Part shown: piece after piece, positions 17,216 through 25,138 of the stretch
How positions within the stretch are numbered: the first letter of the stretch is position 1
How the letters are laid out: every line of letters starts with the position of its first letter
Position numbers and translations under genes: made by a program
Notes under the pieces: model-generated
The model's database searches: none
The model's input: only the letters and a program-made list of their open reading frames with translations
Told to the model about the DNA's origin: nothing
Assembly (NCBI GenBank): GCA_937885015.1
Contig: CALAAS010000049.1
Span: 1 to 60,426, forward strand
Direction of reading: 5' to 3'
Origin: an uncultured Clostridium sp.
Lineage (GTDB): Bacteria > Bacillota > Clostridia > Lachnospirales > Lachnospiraceae
DNA length: 60,426 bases

Positions 17216-18093
17216 AAGGGGCCTTCCATTTCATAGACGGTTTTCTGGAGTTGTGCAATCAGAAGCGCTGACGCGGGGGAAGCTTTCCTGAGGGATGGCA
17301 GCCGGATGCCCAGGATCCGCTCAATGGGCGGGTTCAATGGAAGAACGGCAATATTCTGGCAGGTATCGCGGATGACCAGCTCCGGAAGAATACAGACGCC
17401 AAGTCCATGGCTGGCCATGGCAATCATGGAGTAAATATTCAGGGAAGAAAATTTGGGGATGGGGGCAGTAAAGTTTCGCTCTGCAAACTGGCGAAGCAGG
17501 TCCTCCTCTCCCTTTTCTTCTATATAGGGGATTTCTGTCAGCTGATTCAGGTCAAAAAAGTTTCCCTGTGCATAGGCGGAGCTGGGGGCACAGACGGCCA
17601 GATAAGGTTCTTTTTTCAGGGGAATCCAGTCCATCCGCTCTTCCTGAGCCGTGCCGCTGATGGCAAAATCAATGGTTCCATCGTTGAGCCAGGATTCAAT
17701 TTCATGAAAATTTCCCTCGTGGATTTCCACTGTCATCTGGGGATAATCAGAATAAAACTGTTCCAGAGCAGCCGGAAGCCACTGTACCGAGGCGCTCAGG
17801 TAGGCGCCTATGGAGATGTGCCCGGTCTGGATGCCCCGGATGGCGGCTGCCTCCTGTTCAAAGCATTCTGTCGCGGAGAGGATTCTCCGGACGCTGGGAA
17901 GCAGGACTTCTCCGTTGTGCGTCAGCAGGAGGCCTTTCTGAGAGCGGGAAAAGAGAGAAAATCCCAGCTCTGTTTCCAGATTTTTCAGAATATGGCTGGC
18001 AGCTGACTGGGTATATCCGTTTTTCTGGGCAGCCCTAGTCAGGTTTTTTTCTTCTGCAATGGCCAAAAAAAGCCGCATATCTTTGATATCCAA
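17206..18093 (-). CDS. LysR family transcriptional regulator
   Basis: A 295-aa LysR-type regulator: winged HTH in residues 1-60 (MRLFLAIAEEKNLTRAA, YTQSAASHILKNLE), then a type 2 periplasmic-binding-like effector domain. The effector is unknown. It overlaps the end of the convergent fusion gene by 10 bases. A 35-bp near-perfect palindrome at 18140-18174 lies just upstream and is the likely binding site. The divergent neighbour is an AGCS amino acid symporter, a plausible but distant target. Confidence 0.93.
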   Translation of the reverse strand: MDIKDMRLFLAIAEEKNLTRAAQKNGYTQSAASHILKNLETELGFSLFSRSQKGLLLTHNGEVLLPSVRRILSATECFEQEAAAIRGIQTGHISIGAYLSASVQWLPAALEQFYSDYPQMTVEIHEGNFHEIESWLNDGTIDFAISGTAQEERMDWIPLKKEPYLAVCAPSSAYAQGNFFDLNQLTEIPYIEEKGEEDLLRQFAERNFTAPIPKFSSLNIYSMIAMASHGLGVCILPELVIRDTCQNIAVLPLNPPIERILGIRLPSLRKASPASALLIAQLQKTVYEMEGPFQS

Positions 18094-18139
18094 ATAAAAT
18101 CTCCTTTCTTCGCTGTGTATGCGAAAACCGGTATGCGCA

Positions 18140-18174
18140 ATGATATAATGCCTATCTTATAGGTATTATATCAT
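18140..18174. promoter_or_regulatory. 35-bp palindrome with back-to-back -10 boxes, likely LysR operator
   Basis: Two 16-nt arms (ATGATATAATGCCTAT and ATAGGTATTATATCAT; 15 of 16 pair) around CTT. The centre CCTAT-CTT-ATAGG fits a T-N11-A LysR box, and each arm contains TATAAT in its own orientation (18144-18149 plus, 18170-18165 minus). This allows lysR autoregulation and control of transcription toward agcS. Confidence 0.75.
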
Positions 18175-18542
18175 AAAAAAGACTTGAAAAAAGGGGTTTA
18201 AAGTGTTTTCTACAGAATTCATCATAAACATGAACGAAAAAATAAAAAAAGCATAAAAAAACAAAAAAATAAAAAGAAATTTTGCAAAAAATTCATAATT
18301 GTGAAAAGATTGAGCTGATGAGAGGGAATGCTGCAACAGGGGGATTGGGAGAGGAATTGGACGGAATATTGAACTCCATTCTGAAAAAGAAGGCACTTAA
18401 AGCTAATGTTTTAGAATGGGAATTGTGCTTTTTTCACAATGAAATCAATAAAAATGGCCTGAAAAAAGGAAGAATGTTCAATAAAATACATGGTTGATGT
18501 ACGTATCATGAAATTACTGCATGACATTTATGCCAAATATCG
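18175..18542. other. AT-rich non-coding region between lysR and agcS
   Basis: It contains long A-runs (18184-18290) and a 71-codon open frame at 18282-18497 without a convincing RBS, composition or family, which I do not call a gene. It could be an upstream activation region or a long leader of the TATAAT at 18144. Confidence 0.5.
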
Positions 18543-18571
18543 TTGAACACGTTTCATTTACGTGATATAAT
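18543..18571 (+). promoter_or_regulatory. agcS promoter
   Basis: TTGAAC (18543-18548), 17-bp spacer, TATAAT (18566-18571). It gives a leader of about 83 nt before the ATG at 18661. Confidence 0.8.
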
Positions 18572-18581
18572 TCTCACAAAA

Positions 18582-18615
18582 GCAAGTTTTTTTTTGAGAG
18601 TAATGAAAAAACTTG
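18582..18615 (+). ncRNA. 5' leader hairpin of agcS
   Basis: GCAAGTTTTTT (18582-18592) pairs with AAAAAACTTGC (18605-18615) near the expected 5' end of the transcript. A stable 5' hairpin may protect the mRNA or act in regulation. It is not followed by a clear U-run and matches no riboswitch I know. Confidence 0.5.
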
Positions 18616-18660
18616 CCATGCCAAGCGCGCGGCATCAAAAAGAAAAGGGGGAAATTTAAT

Positions 18661-20160
18661 ATGTTGGATAGTATTAACAACATCGTTGGTATGTTGAACG
18701 GCCCTATCTGGGGTATCGGAATGATTATCCTGATTGTAGGCAGTGGTTTGTTCTTCTCAATTCGGATGGGCTTTTTCCAGTTCGTTCACTTCAAAGATAT
18801 GTGGAGCCGTATCCTGGATAAAGGCGATTCTGATTCCGGTATTTCTGCTTTCGCATCCTTCTGTACGACGATGGCCATGCGTGTTGGTACCGGTAACGTA
18901 GCCGGTGTTGCCGTTGCTCTTTATGCAGGCGGTCCTGGCGCTCTGTTCTGGATGATTCTTGCCGGTATGACAAACTCCGCAGTGTGCTTTACGGAGTGCG
19001 TTCTTTCCGTTCTGTACAAGACCAAAATTGATGGTCAGTACCGCGGCGGCGGCGCATACGTAGCTGAGAGAGGTCTTGGCTGGAAATGGTACGGCGCATT
19101 CTACGCAGCATTCTTCGGAATCGGCGTTATCTGCTTCATGCCTGCAGCTGCTACATACACAATCTGCGATGGTTTCAAGAACGCAATTGGTATCCCGATG
19201 TGGATCACAGCTCTTGTAATTGCTGTTATCATGGCTATCGTAGTTATGGGCGGCGTTAAGAGAATCAGTTCTGTAGCTTCCTTACTGGTTCCTCCGATGG
19301 TAGGTGTTTACCTGATCGCAACGGTTGTTATTTTAGTTATGAATATCGGCGAGCTTCCGGGCGTTATCGCTGATGTATGTAAATGTGCATTTGGTTCTAC
19401 AGAAGCCTTCCTGGGCGGCGGACTTGGTATTGCCATCCAGCAGGGTGTTAAGAGAGGTACTTTCTCATCCGCATCTGGTATGGGTGAGTCCATGCCTACC
19501 GCAGCAGCAGCTGAGACCAGCCACCCGGTTAAACAGGGTTTGGCTAACGCAGCAGGCGTATGGCTGGATACCGTTATCGTTTGTACCGCATCTGGTCTGA
19601 TGATGCTTCTGACTGGCTGCTACAATACTTCCTTTGGTTACGTTGGAACGGGCGCTCCGGAGCTGGTACAGCTGGCAGAAGAGGGAACCAACGGCGTTAT
19701 CTTCGTTCAGTTAGCATGCCGCACCGTTATGGGCAACATTGCTCCTCTGTTTATCGCTATCATGCTGGCCCTGTTCTCCTTTACCTGTCTGATCAGCTAC
19801 TACTACGAGGGCGAGACCTCTGTACTGTACCTGTTCCAGGGTAAGGACAAAGAGAAAACACGTAAGATCGTTATCAGAATTATGCAGATCGCTATGCCGA
19901 TCCTGATCTTCATCTGGGGTAACGTTGATTCCGGTCTGGCTTGGGCACTTTCCGACCTGGCACTGGGCGGATCTACCTGGATTAACATGCTGGTAGTTCT
20001 TCTGCTGTCCCCGAAGGCATTTGCTCTGTACAAAGACTATGAGGAGCAGATGAAGGCAAAGAAGGATCCGTACTACAACCCGGATAAACTTTGCTGGAAG
20101 GGCGTAGATGCTGATATGTGGAGAGAGATCAACAAGAAACACATTGAGGCTGACAAATAA
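18661..20160 (+). CDS. Alanine/glycine:cation symporter family (AGCS) protein
   Basis: A 499-aa inner-membrane symporter with about 11 hydrophobic spans that imports small amino acids (alanine, glycine or relatives) with Na+ or H+. AGCS signatures are GTGNVAGVAVALYAGGPGA near residue 77, MTNSAVCFTECVLS near 103, GVKRGTFSSASGMGE near 268 and a charged cytosolic tail. ATG 18661 follows AAGGGGGAAATTTAAT. Codon use differs from neighbours, with many GTT, GCT, GGT and TTC codons as in highly expressed genes. It has its own promoter, a leader hairpin and a terminator, so it is monocistronic. Confidence 0.94.
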   Translation: MLDSINNIVGMLNGPIWGIGMIILIVGSGLFFSIRMGFFQFVHFKDMWSRILDKGDSDSGISAFASFCTTMAMRVGTGNVAGVAVALYAGGPGALFWMILAGMTNSAVCFTECVLSVLYKTKIDGQYRGGGAYVAERGLGWKWYGAFYAAFFGIGVICFMPAAATYTICDGFKNAIGIPMWITALVIAVIMAIVVMGGVKRISSVASLLVPPMVGVYLIATVVILVMNIGELPGVIADVCKCAFGSTEAFLGGGLGIAIQQGVKRGTFSSASGMGESMPTAAAAETSHPVKQGLANAAGVWLDTVIVCTASGLMMLLTGCYNTSFGYVGTGAPELVQLAEEGTNGVIFVQLACRTVMGNIAPLFIAIMLALFSFTCLISYYYEGETSVLYLFQGKDKEKTRKIVIRIMQIAMPILIFIWGNVDSGLAWALSDLALGGSTWINMLVVLLLSPKAFALYKDYEEQMKAKKDPYYNPDKLCWKGVDADMWREINKKHIEADK

Positions 20161-20189
20161 TTTCATTCTGTAAATGATACAGGAATATC

Positions 20190-20225
20190 AAATGCCCTCC
20201 GTCAGAAATGGCGGAGGGCATTTTT
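20190..20225 (+). terminator. agcS terminator
   Basis: Perfect 12-bp stem AAATGCCCTCCG/CGGAGGGCATTT, 10-nt loop, U-run. Its symmetry allows bidirectional action. Confidence 0.93.
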
Positions 20226-20572
20226 GTGTTCCGGAAAACAAGGATAATTTTTAGTCAACTCAGAATCTATCAAAATAAACGCGATTTTGGTATAATTGCA
20301 ACGAGGATAATGGGTTTGCAGAACTTCCATATTTATAACATTCACTGCGATTTCCGCGGTTTACTGCGGGAATTTTGTCATTTAGGGTAGATGTTCCCTG
20401 AGTCAGAGAGAAAGTGGATGGAATCACGGGAGACAAGTGCCATTCGGGGGAAAGCACGGCAGTTGGTAAATGCGAAAAGACAAGGAGGGAAAGAGCAGGC
20501 GGGGACGCGCCGCCGATTATGGGGAAGCCATCTGGGGCCGGAGTCTGGATTGATTTTCCAGTGCTGGGACGG
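20226..20572. other. Non-coding gap between agcS and the AraC gene
   Basis: I see a lone TATAAT at 20291-20296 without a good -35 and a short CCGC/GCGG hairpin near 20356-20370. Overlapping short open frames at 20391-20635 lack RBS and family features. Nothing else is supported. Confidence 0.5.
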
Positions 20573-20601
20573 TTGGAAATTGAGCGCAAAAGCGATATAA
20601 T
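20573..20601 (+). promoter_or_regulatory. Promoter of the AraC gene
   Basis: TTGGAA (20573-20578), 17-bp spacer, TATAAT (20596-20601), about 50 bases before the start codon. Confidence 0.7.
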
Positions 20602-20650
20602 TAAAATCAGGTACACTGATAGAGCAAAGGCATAAGAAAAAAAGGAGAAA

Positions 20651-21667
20651 GTGCAGAGTAAAGACATGGATGAGCAAGAGATGAGAAACGTTCTGTGCAT
20701 GACTTCAAAGGAGCGCGAATACCTGTCTGAAAAATTTCAGTCGGGGACAGAACACGAAATGCCTGGAATTGAGTCCGGTGCGTTTTTGAGTGACAGACAG
20801 ATTATAGCAGTTCGAGTTCAGGATTCGCTCATGGATATTCCCCTGCACAAGCACGACTATATAGAGATAGTGTATCTATATCGGGGAACGAGTACACATT
20901 ACGTAAACGACAACGAAATCGAATTAAATGAGGGAGATCTCCTTTTTGTGGACCAGCACGCGGAGCATCGAAGCGTGAGCGGCGGCGAAGAAACTCTGGA
21001 GATCTTATTTATTATGCGGCCGGAATTTTTTGATATCCCGCTTCAGATGGTTCAGGGCGGGCAGATTGTACAGAGTGAGCGGGGAAATGATATTCGCAGT
21101 TTTCTGGTTAATTGCCTCCGAAAGAATAATCCGGTTTCTCAGTATCTGTATTTCAAATCTCAGAATCGTCGGGATATAAAGAATTTACTGGAAAATCTGA
21201 TTGATTCTGTGGTGCGGGAGGATGGAAACGGAGGGATGATCAGTCAGTATACCGTAGGACTGATTTTTCTGAGTCTTTTTGGAGGCGAGGAGACGGAGGG
21301 GGTTGTTTCAGCCCATGAGCCGAGAGACATTCTGGTTCGTCAGGTGCTTCATTATATTGATACACAGTATAAGACGGCAGTTCTTGGAAAGATTGCCGGA
21401 GAGCTGCATCAGTCCCTGTCAGGACTGAGTAAGATGGTGAAACAGGAGACGGGATGTACGTTTCAGGAGCTTCTCATGAAAAAACGTTTCCAGAAGGCGG
21501 CCAGTCTTCTGCTGACGACGAATCTTCAGGTGGAGGAGATTGCCATCAATGTCGGATATGAAAATTTAAGCTATTTTTACCGCCAGTTTAAAAGGCTGTA
21601 CGGAATGACGCCGCGCCAGTACCGGCTGGTACAGCGCCGGGGATTTCATCGAAGAAATATCCGATAG
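20651..21667 (+). CDS. AraC family transcriptional regulator with cupin sensor domain
   Basis: A 338-aa regulator: an N-terminal cupin-like ligand domain (about 45-140; IPLHKHDYIEIVYLYRG, NEGDLLFV) and a C-terminal double HTH (about 232-332; IAGELHQSLSGLSKMVK and IAINVGYENLSYFYRQFKRL, ending TPRQYR). The GTG at 20651 has AAGGAG only 3 nt away; ATG 20666 is 18 nt away, so the exact start is uncertain. It lies between agcS and a convergent dehydrogenase operon. The target and ligand (possibly a sugar or amino acid) are unknown. Confidence 0.9.
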   Translation: MQSKDMDEQEMRNVLCMTSKEREYLSEKFQSGTEHEMPGIESGAFLSDRQIIAVRVQDSLMDIPLHKHDYIEIVYLYRGTSTHYVNDNEIELNEGDLLFVDQHAEHRSVSGGEETLEILFIMRPEFFDIPLQMVQGGQIVQSERGNDIRSFLVNCLRKNNPVSQYLYFKSQNRRDIKNLLENLIDSVVREDGNGGMISQYTVGLIFLSLFGGEETEGVVSAHEPRDILVRQVLHYIDTQYKTAVLGKIAGELHQSLSGLSKMVKQETGCTFQELLMKKRFQKAASLLLTTNLQVEEIAINVGYENLSYFYRQFKRLYGMTPRQYRLVQRRGFHRRNIR

Positions 21668-21683
21668 ATTAAACTCCATTTAA

Positions 21684-21754
21684 AAAGGCGTGTTGCAAAA
21701 TAACATGTTCCGGAATCGGGATGATCCGTGAAATATATTTTGCAACACGCCTTT
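21684..21754. terminator. Large bidirectional terminator
   Basis: A 19-bp perfect stem (AAAGGCGTGTTGCAAAATA and its complement) with a 33-nt loop, ending in CTTT on the plus strand with A-runs on the left. It separates the convergent AraC gene and the dehydrogenase operon. Confidence 0.85.
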
Positions 21755-21760
21755 GCTGTG

Positions 21761-22906
21761 TTATACGACAGCTGGCTCCAGGAGAAGTTCGCCGGTTTCG
21801 TACCGTTTGGCACTGAACATGGCGATATCCATGGTGTCAGTCTGATTTGTCAGATGATTGGCAACGAGAATTGCGATTCTGGGAGCCACCATGAATCCGT
21901 GGCCGGAGAAACCGCAGACGCTCAAGAAGCCTTTGGCCTCTTTGGCTTCGTCAATGATGGGGTTCCGGTCCGGACTTAAATCGTACTGGCCGGCCCACTG
22001 GCGAACCACCCTCAGTTTACGGAGAATGGGAAGTGCCTCACACATGGTAGCGCAGTTTTTCTCCAGGAACTGCCAGCTGGAGTGGAAATTAAAGCTGGGT
22101 TCCTCCTGGGGGCCGATTCCCATGACAAAACTGCCGTGGGGCGTCTGCTGCACGTAGTAAGACCTATGGAAGGACATAACCATACAGTCGATGAGCGGAG
22201 CCACCGGTTCCGTAACCAGAGCCTGATGACGCTCGGAGATGACGGGAATCTCTTCGCCCACCATTTTCGCCAGTCCCGGAGCCCGTACATTGGCGCAGTT
22301 GATGACCGTTTTTGCTTCCACATATCCGCCGGAGGTTTCCACACCGGCGATTCGGCCTCCGGCAGTGCGAAATCCGGTTACTTCTGTGTAGGTGGCAAAC
22401 TCCACGCCCATTCTTTTGGCGCCTCTGGCATAGGCCTGGGTGCAGTGGAAGGGGTCGGCGTGGCCATCCTTCTGGCAGAAGGTGGCTCCAAACATGCCTT
22501 CTGTATTCAGATAAGGAACGATTTCCTTTGCTTCCTCCAGAGAAACAGCCCGGGAATCAATACCCAGTCGATGCTGTACCTTGAGATTTTCCTGGAACTG
22601 AGCCCACTCTTTTTCCGTATAAGCCACCAGCAGATAGCCTCCCTGGTGGAGACCGCAGCTGTGGTCATATCCGGTGTACTCCTCCAGATTTTCAAAAATG
22701 TGGGTACTTTCCATGGCAATGCGGGCATTCAGCTCCGCCCCCCACTGCTGGCGGATTCCAGCTCCGCAGCGACCAGTAGCGCCGGAGGAAAGATAACCCC
22801 GTTCCACCACCAGTACATCTGTAACACCGCGTTTTGCCAGCTCAAAGGCAGTGGCGCAGCCGACAATACCGCCGCCGATAATTACGACATCATACCCCTT
22901 TTTCAT
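21761..22906 (-). CDS. FAD-dependent oxidoreductase, DAO family (HcnC/SoxB-like beta subunit)
   Basis: A 381-aa glycine/D-amino acid oxidase-type flavoprotein. The N-terminal dinucleotide fold reads VVIIGGGIVGCATAFELAKRG, and the C-terminus has DRNPIIDEA and CGFSGHGFMVAPRIA, as in sarcosine oxidase beta, HcnC and proline/hydroxyproline dehydrogenase beta subunits. It is the probable amine-oxidising subunit. It is last of five overlapping genes, its ATG overlapping the BFD-like gene stop by 4 bases. The substrate is not evident: secondary amines or imino acids (sarcosine, D-proline, hydroxyproline, opines) are candidates. Confidence 0.88.
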   Translation of the reverse strand: MKKGYDVVIIGGGIVGCATAFELAKRGVTDVLVVERGYLSSGATGRCGAGIRQQWGAELNARIAMESTHIFENLEEYTGYDHSCGLHQGGYLLVAYTEKEWAQFQENLKVQHRLGIDSRAVSLEEAKEIVPYLNTEGMFGATFCQKDGHADPFHCTQAYARGAKRMGVEFATYTEVTGFRTAGGRIAGVETSGGYVEAKTVINCANVRAPGLAKMVGEEIPVISERHQALVTEPVAPLIDCMVMSFHRSYYVQQTPHGSFVMGIGPQEEPSFNFHSSWQFLEKNCATMCEALPILRKLRVVRQWAGQYDLSPDRNPIIDEAKEAKGFLSVCGFSGHGFMVAPRIAILVANHLTNQTDTMDIAMFSAKRYETGELLLEPAVV

Positions 22907-23193
22907 GCTTCATCCCCTCCTTCCAGACAGGCATCTGCCAGAACGCCCATGGAAATTGGTTTGGTGGGCGGACGGAAGGTTGGCATCAGTACTTCCTCCA
23001 TGGGAATATGGTAGTATGCAGCCAGCTCCTGGGCGATAAGCATCCGGCAGGTTCGTCCCTGACAGGGGCCCATTCCGGCACGGGTAATCCGCTTGATCTC
23101 ATCGATGGTGCGGCAGCCGCTTTCAATGCACTCTAAAATTCGTTCTCTCGTCAGATCCTCGCAGCGGCAGAGGATGGTATCTTTCTCACTCAT
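22903..23193 (-). CDS. BFD-like [2Fe-2S]-binding protein
   Basis: A 96-aa small electron carrier. LCRCEDLT gives CxC near residue 9, and GMGPCQGRTCR gives Cx4C near 43; together these are the four ligands of a bacterioferritin-associated ferredoxin-type [2Fe-2S] domain. In related dehydrogenases this domain is often fused inside the alpha subunit; here it is a separate subunit. It overlaps both neighbours by 4-8 bases, so stoichiometric translation is likely. Confidence 0.87.
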   Translation of the reverse strand: MSEKDTILCRCEDLTRERILECIESGCRTIDEIKRITRAGMGPCQGRTCRMLIAQELAAYYHIPMEEVLMPTFRPPTKPISMGVLADACLEGGDEA

Positions 23194-23686
23194 TTTTATA
23201 TCCTCCTACCTTGATATTGCGGACTTCCATGGCCAGATTTTTCGGAACGGCCAGGGAGATGGCGCAGGTTTTATTTTTCTTTCCTCCGGAAACGACACGG
23301 ACAACCGGGAAATATCCAAGTTCTTTTCCAGAACGGTCCAGTCCCAGAGCCAGCTGTCCTGCCTGGGGAACCGGGAAGAACTCAAAGGGAAGCTTTACCA
23401 GGGCTTCCGTAGCGGAATACGTCATGTCAACGACGAAAATAGCAAGGCCGGGACAGCGCAGGATACAGGCGCCGCAGCCGTTGCAGGCGTCAAAATCCAC
23501 TTTTGGCCGGGCATTCATATCTGGCTCCATATGGATGGCTTTTCTGACACAAGCCTGAACACAGGGATTGCAGGCGATCTCCTGAAAGCATTCGGTGATA
23601 GCCACCGGACCCTGCTGCAGGCGCTCTTCCGGCGGAATAACGGTTTTTAAGTCTTCCATTTCAGGAATTCCATCGCGGATCAGCAT
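23186..23686 (-). CDS. Ferredoxin-type protein with two 4Fe-4S motifs
   Basis: A 166-aa iron-sulfur protein. The motif CFQEIACNPCVQACVRKAI (near residue 33) is an atypical first cluster, and CNGCGACILRCPG (near 68) is a classical one. The C-terminal half is a beta-rich extension lacking Cys ligands apart from an isolated KTCAIS. It sits between the disulfide-reductase-like and BFD subunits, suggesting an internal electron wire or an exit to soluble ferredoxin, which would suit an anaerobe with no quinone or O2 acceptor. That role is inferred. Confidence 0.85.
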   Translation of the reverse strand: MLIRDGIPEMEDLKTVIPPEERLQQGPVAITECFQEIACNPCVQACVRKAIHMEPDMNARPKVDFDACNGCGACILRCPGLAIFVVDMTYSATEALVKLPFEFFPVPQAGQLALGLDRSGKELGYFPVVRVVSGGKKNKTCAISLAVPKNLAMEVRNIKVGGYKNE

Positions 23687-24780
23687 AGATGTTTTCCCCC
23701 CTTCTCAGCCACTTTTTTAAGTCCGGCGCGAATTTTTCCTCCCGCAGGGCCGGAACGCAGTACCACAAGTTCGTCAGCAGCCTCTTTTTTCAGTTTCCGG
23801 GCCATTTCTGGGTTGTATCCCAGGCTTTCAGCGGCTGCATAACCGGCAAGGCGTCCTTCTACCATGGCAGAAGAGGCTTCTTCAATGCCGGATACATCGC
23901 CGGCAGCGTAAATGCCAGGTATGGTGGTTTCCAGATTTTCGTCGGTCAGCGGCACATGGCCGGATAATTCGCGGATAAATTCCATTTTACAGTCTGCCTG
24001 CCAGCAGAGCTCCGACAGCGGTGTGAGGCCCACAGCCAGGCACAGGGTATCGCAGGGAATATCCTGCTCCGTTCCTGGGATGGGTTTGAAATGTTCATCC
24101 ACCTGGCAGATGATAACGCCCTCCAGAACCTCATCGCCGTAGGCCTCTTTGATGGTATAGCCTGTCAGAATGGGAACACCGGCCCGGCGAATTTTGGATG
24201 CATGAACCAGGAATCCGCCGATTCCCGGGGCGGCCTCTACCACTGCTGCCACATCCACGTCGGCCTGGAGAAGCTGGTAGGATACGATCAGGCCGATATT
24301 ACCAGCTCCGACCATGACAACCCGTTTTGCGGGTTTGACACCGGCCACATTCATCAGAGTCTGCACAGCGCCGGCTCCATAGATACCGGGGAGATCATTT
24401 CCGGGAAATGCCAGGAATTTTTCGGCGGCTCCGGTGGCCACAATGGTTTTTTGCGGGCGGATTTTTTTGTGTTTATTATCGTGATAGACAGTAATGATGC
24501 CGTCTTCGTAAATGCCGAGAACCGTGGCGTCGGTCCAAAGCTCAATATTTGGATCGGAGGAAACGGCATCTGTCAGGTCCATGCCAATGTGAATGCCGCG
24601 CTCACCGGCATGCTGTTTTTCAGAGCCAAAAAATTTGTGAGTCTGTTTGACCAGCTGTCCGCCGGGAACCTCGTCCCTCTCACAAAGAAGGACTTTCGCT
24701 CCCATAGAGGAAGCGGCGATGGCGGCGCAGAGTCCGGCGGGTCCTCCGCCGATTATGAGAATTTCCACATTCTTAATCAT
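23680..24780 (-). CDS. NAD(P)/FAD-dependent oxidoreductase (HcnB/SoxA-like alpha subunit)
   Basis: A 366-aa pyridine-nucleotide-disulfide reductase-like flavoprotein. It has an FAD site (VEILIIGGGPAGLCAAIAA), a second dinucleotide fold (VVMVGAGNIGLIVSYQLLQ near 158), and the FAD-closing GIYAAGDVSGIEEAS near 303. No redox-active CxxC is visible. ATG 24780 is chosen because it overlaps the stop of the upstream subunit (ATGATTAA); an extended frame to 24855 would run through that gene. It is the electron-transfer subunit of the five-gene complex, comparable to HcnB or the N-terminal part of sarcosine oxidase alpha. Confidence 0.88.
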   Translation of the reverse strand: MIKNVEILIIGGGPAGLCAAIAASSMGAKVLLCERDEVPGGQLVKQTHKFFGSEKQHAGERGIHIGMDLTDAVSSDPNIELWTDATVLGIYEDGIITVYHDNKHKKIRPQKTIVATGAAEKFLAFPGNDLPGIYGAGAVQTLMNVAGVKPAKRVVMVGAGNIGLIVSYQLLQADVDVAAVVEAAPGIGGFLVHASKIRRAGVPILTGYTIKEAYGDEVLEGVIICQVDEHFKPIPGTEQDIPCDTLCLAVGLTPLSELCWQADCKMEFIRELSGHVPLTDENLETTIPGIYAAGDVSGIEEASSAMVEGRLAGYAAAESLGYNPEMARKLKKEAADELVVLRSGPAGGKIRAGLKKVAEKGGKHLC

Positions 24781-25084
24781 CCTGGATAACCCCCTTTCCA
24801 TGCTGTTCTTCCACGCGCATGCCTGCTTTGACTTTGGTGACGCAGACGCGGACATTGGGTTCTCCGTTCACGGTCATGAAACAGGAGGAGCAGTTTCCGA
24901 TGGCGCAGAACAGTCCGCGGGGGTGGTGGAGTTCCGGGCTGTGGCCCAGGACGCGGATTCCGGCCGAATGAAGCGCAGCGGCGATGGTTTCAGAGGTATA
25001 CCCCTCTACCTCCTGCCCATTATAGTAGAATGTGACCTTTTCGCCCCGGTCAAATTCCAGAATGGGATGGTTTTCAAGTCGCAT
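24773..25084 (-). CDS. [2Fe-2S]-binding protein (HcnA/SoxA N-terminal-like)
   Basis: A 103-aa plant-type ferredoxin-like domain. FYYNGQEVEGYTSETIAAAL is the usual start of sarcosine oxidase alpha/HcnA domains, and FCAIGNCSSCFMTVNG, with a later VCVT, supplies the four cysteines. It is the first gene of the complex, 41 bases after the AraC gene and with RBS GAGAGGGG. It overlaps the flavoprotein gene by 8 bases. Confidence 0.88.
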   Translation of the reverse strand: MRLENHPILEFDRGEKVTFYYNGQEVEGYTSETIAAALHSAGIRVLGHSPELHHPRGLFCAIGNCSSCFMTVNGEPNVRVCVTKVKAGMRVEEQHGKGVIQDD

Positions 25085-25097
25085 AAGATCCCCTCTC

Positions 25098-25138
25098 TTT
25101 CCAGATGGTTTATTTCCAGATGGTTTTATTTCCAGAGG
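25098..25138. repeat. Short tandem repeat over the AraC stop codon
   Basis: TTTCCAGATGGTTTA occurs nearly three times in tandem. On the minus strand each unit repeats the gene end CA(T/C)CTGGAAATAA, so the last codons and stop are duplicated downstream. This looks like replication slippage. Confidence 0.75.

Noticed and set aside
18282..18497. 71-codon frame upstream of agcS
   Set aside because: No ribosome binding site, no recognisable domain, and AT-rich composition unlike local genes.
20391..20635. Two overlapping short frames before the AraC gene
   Set aside because: They overlap each other and the AraC promoter and have no RBS or homology features.
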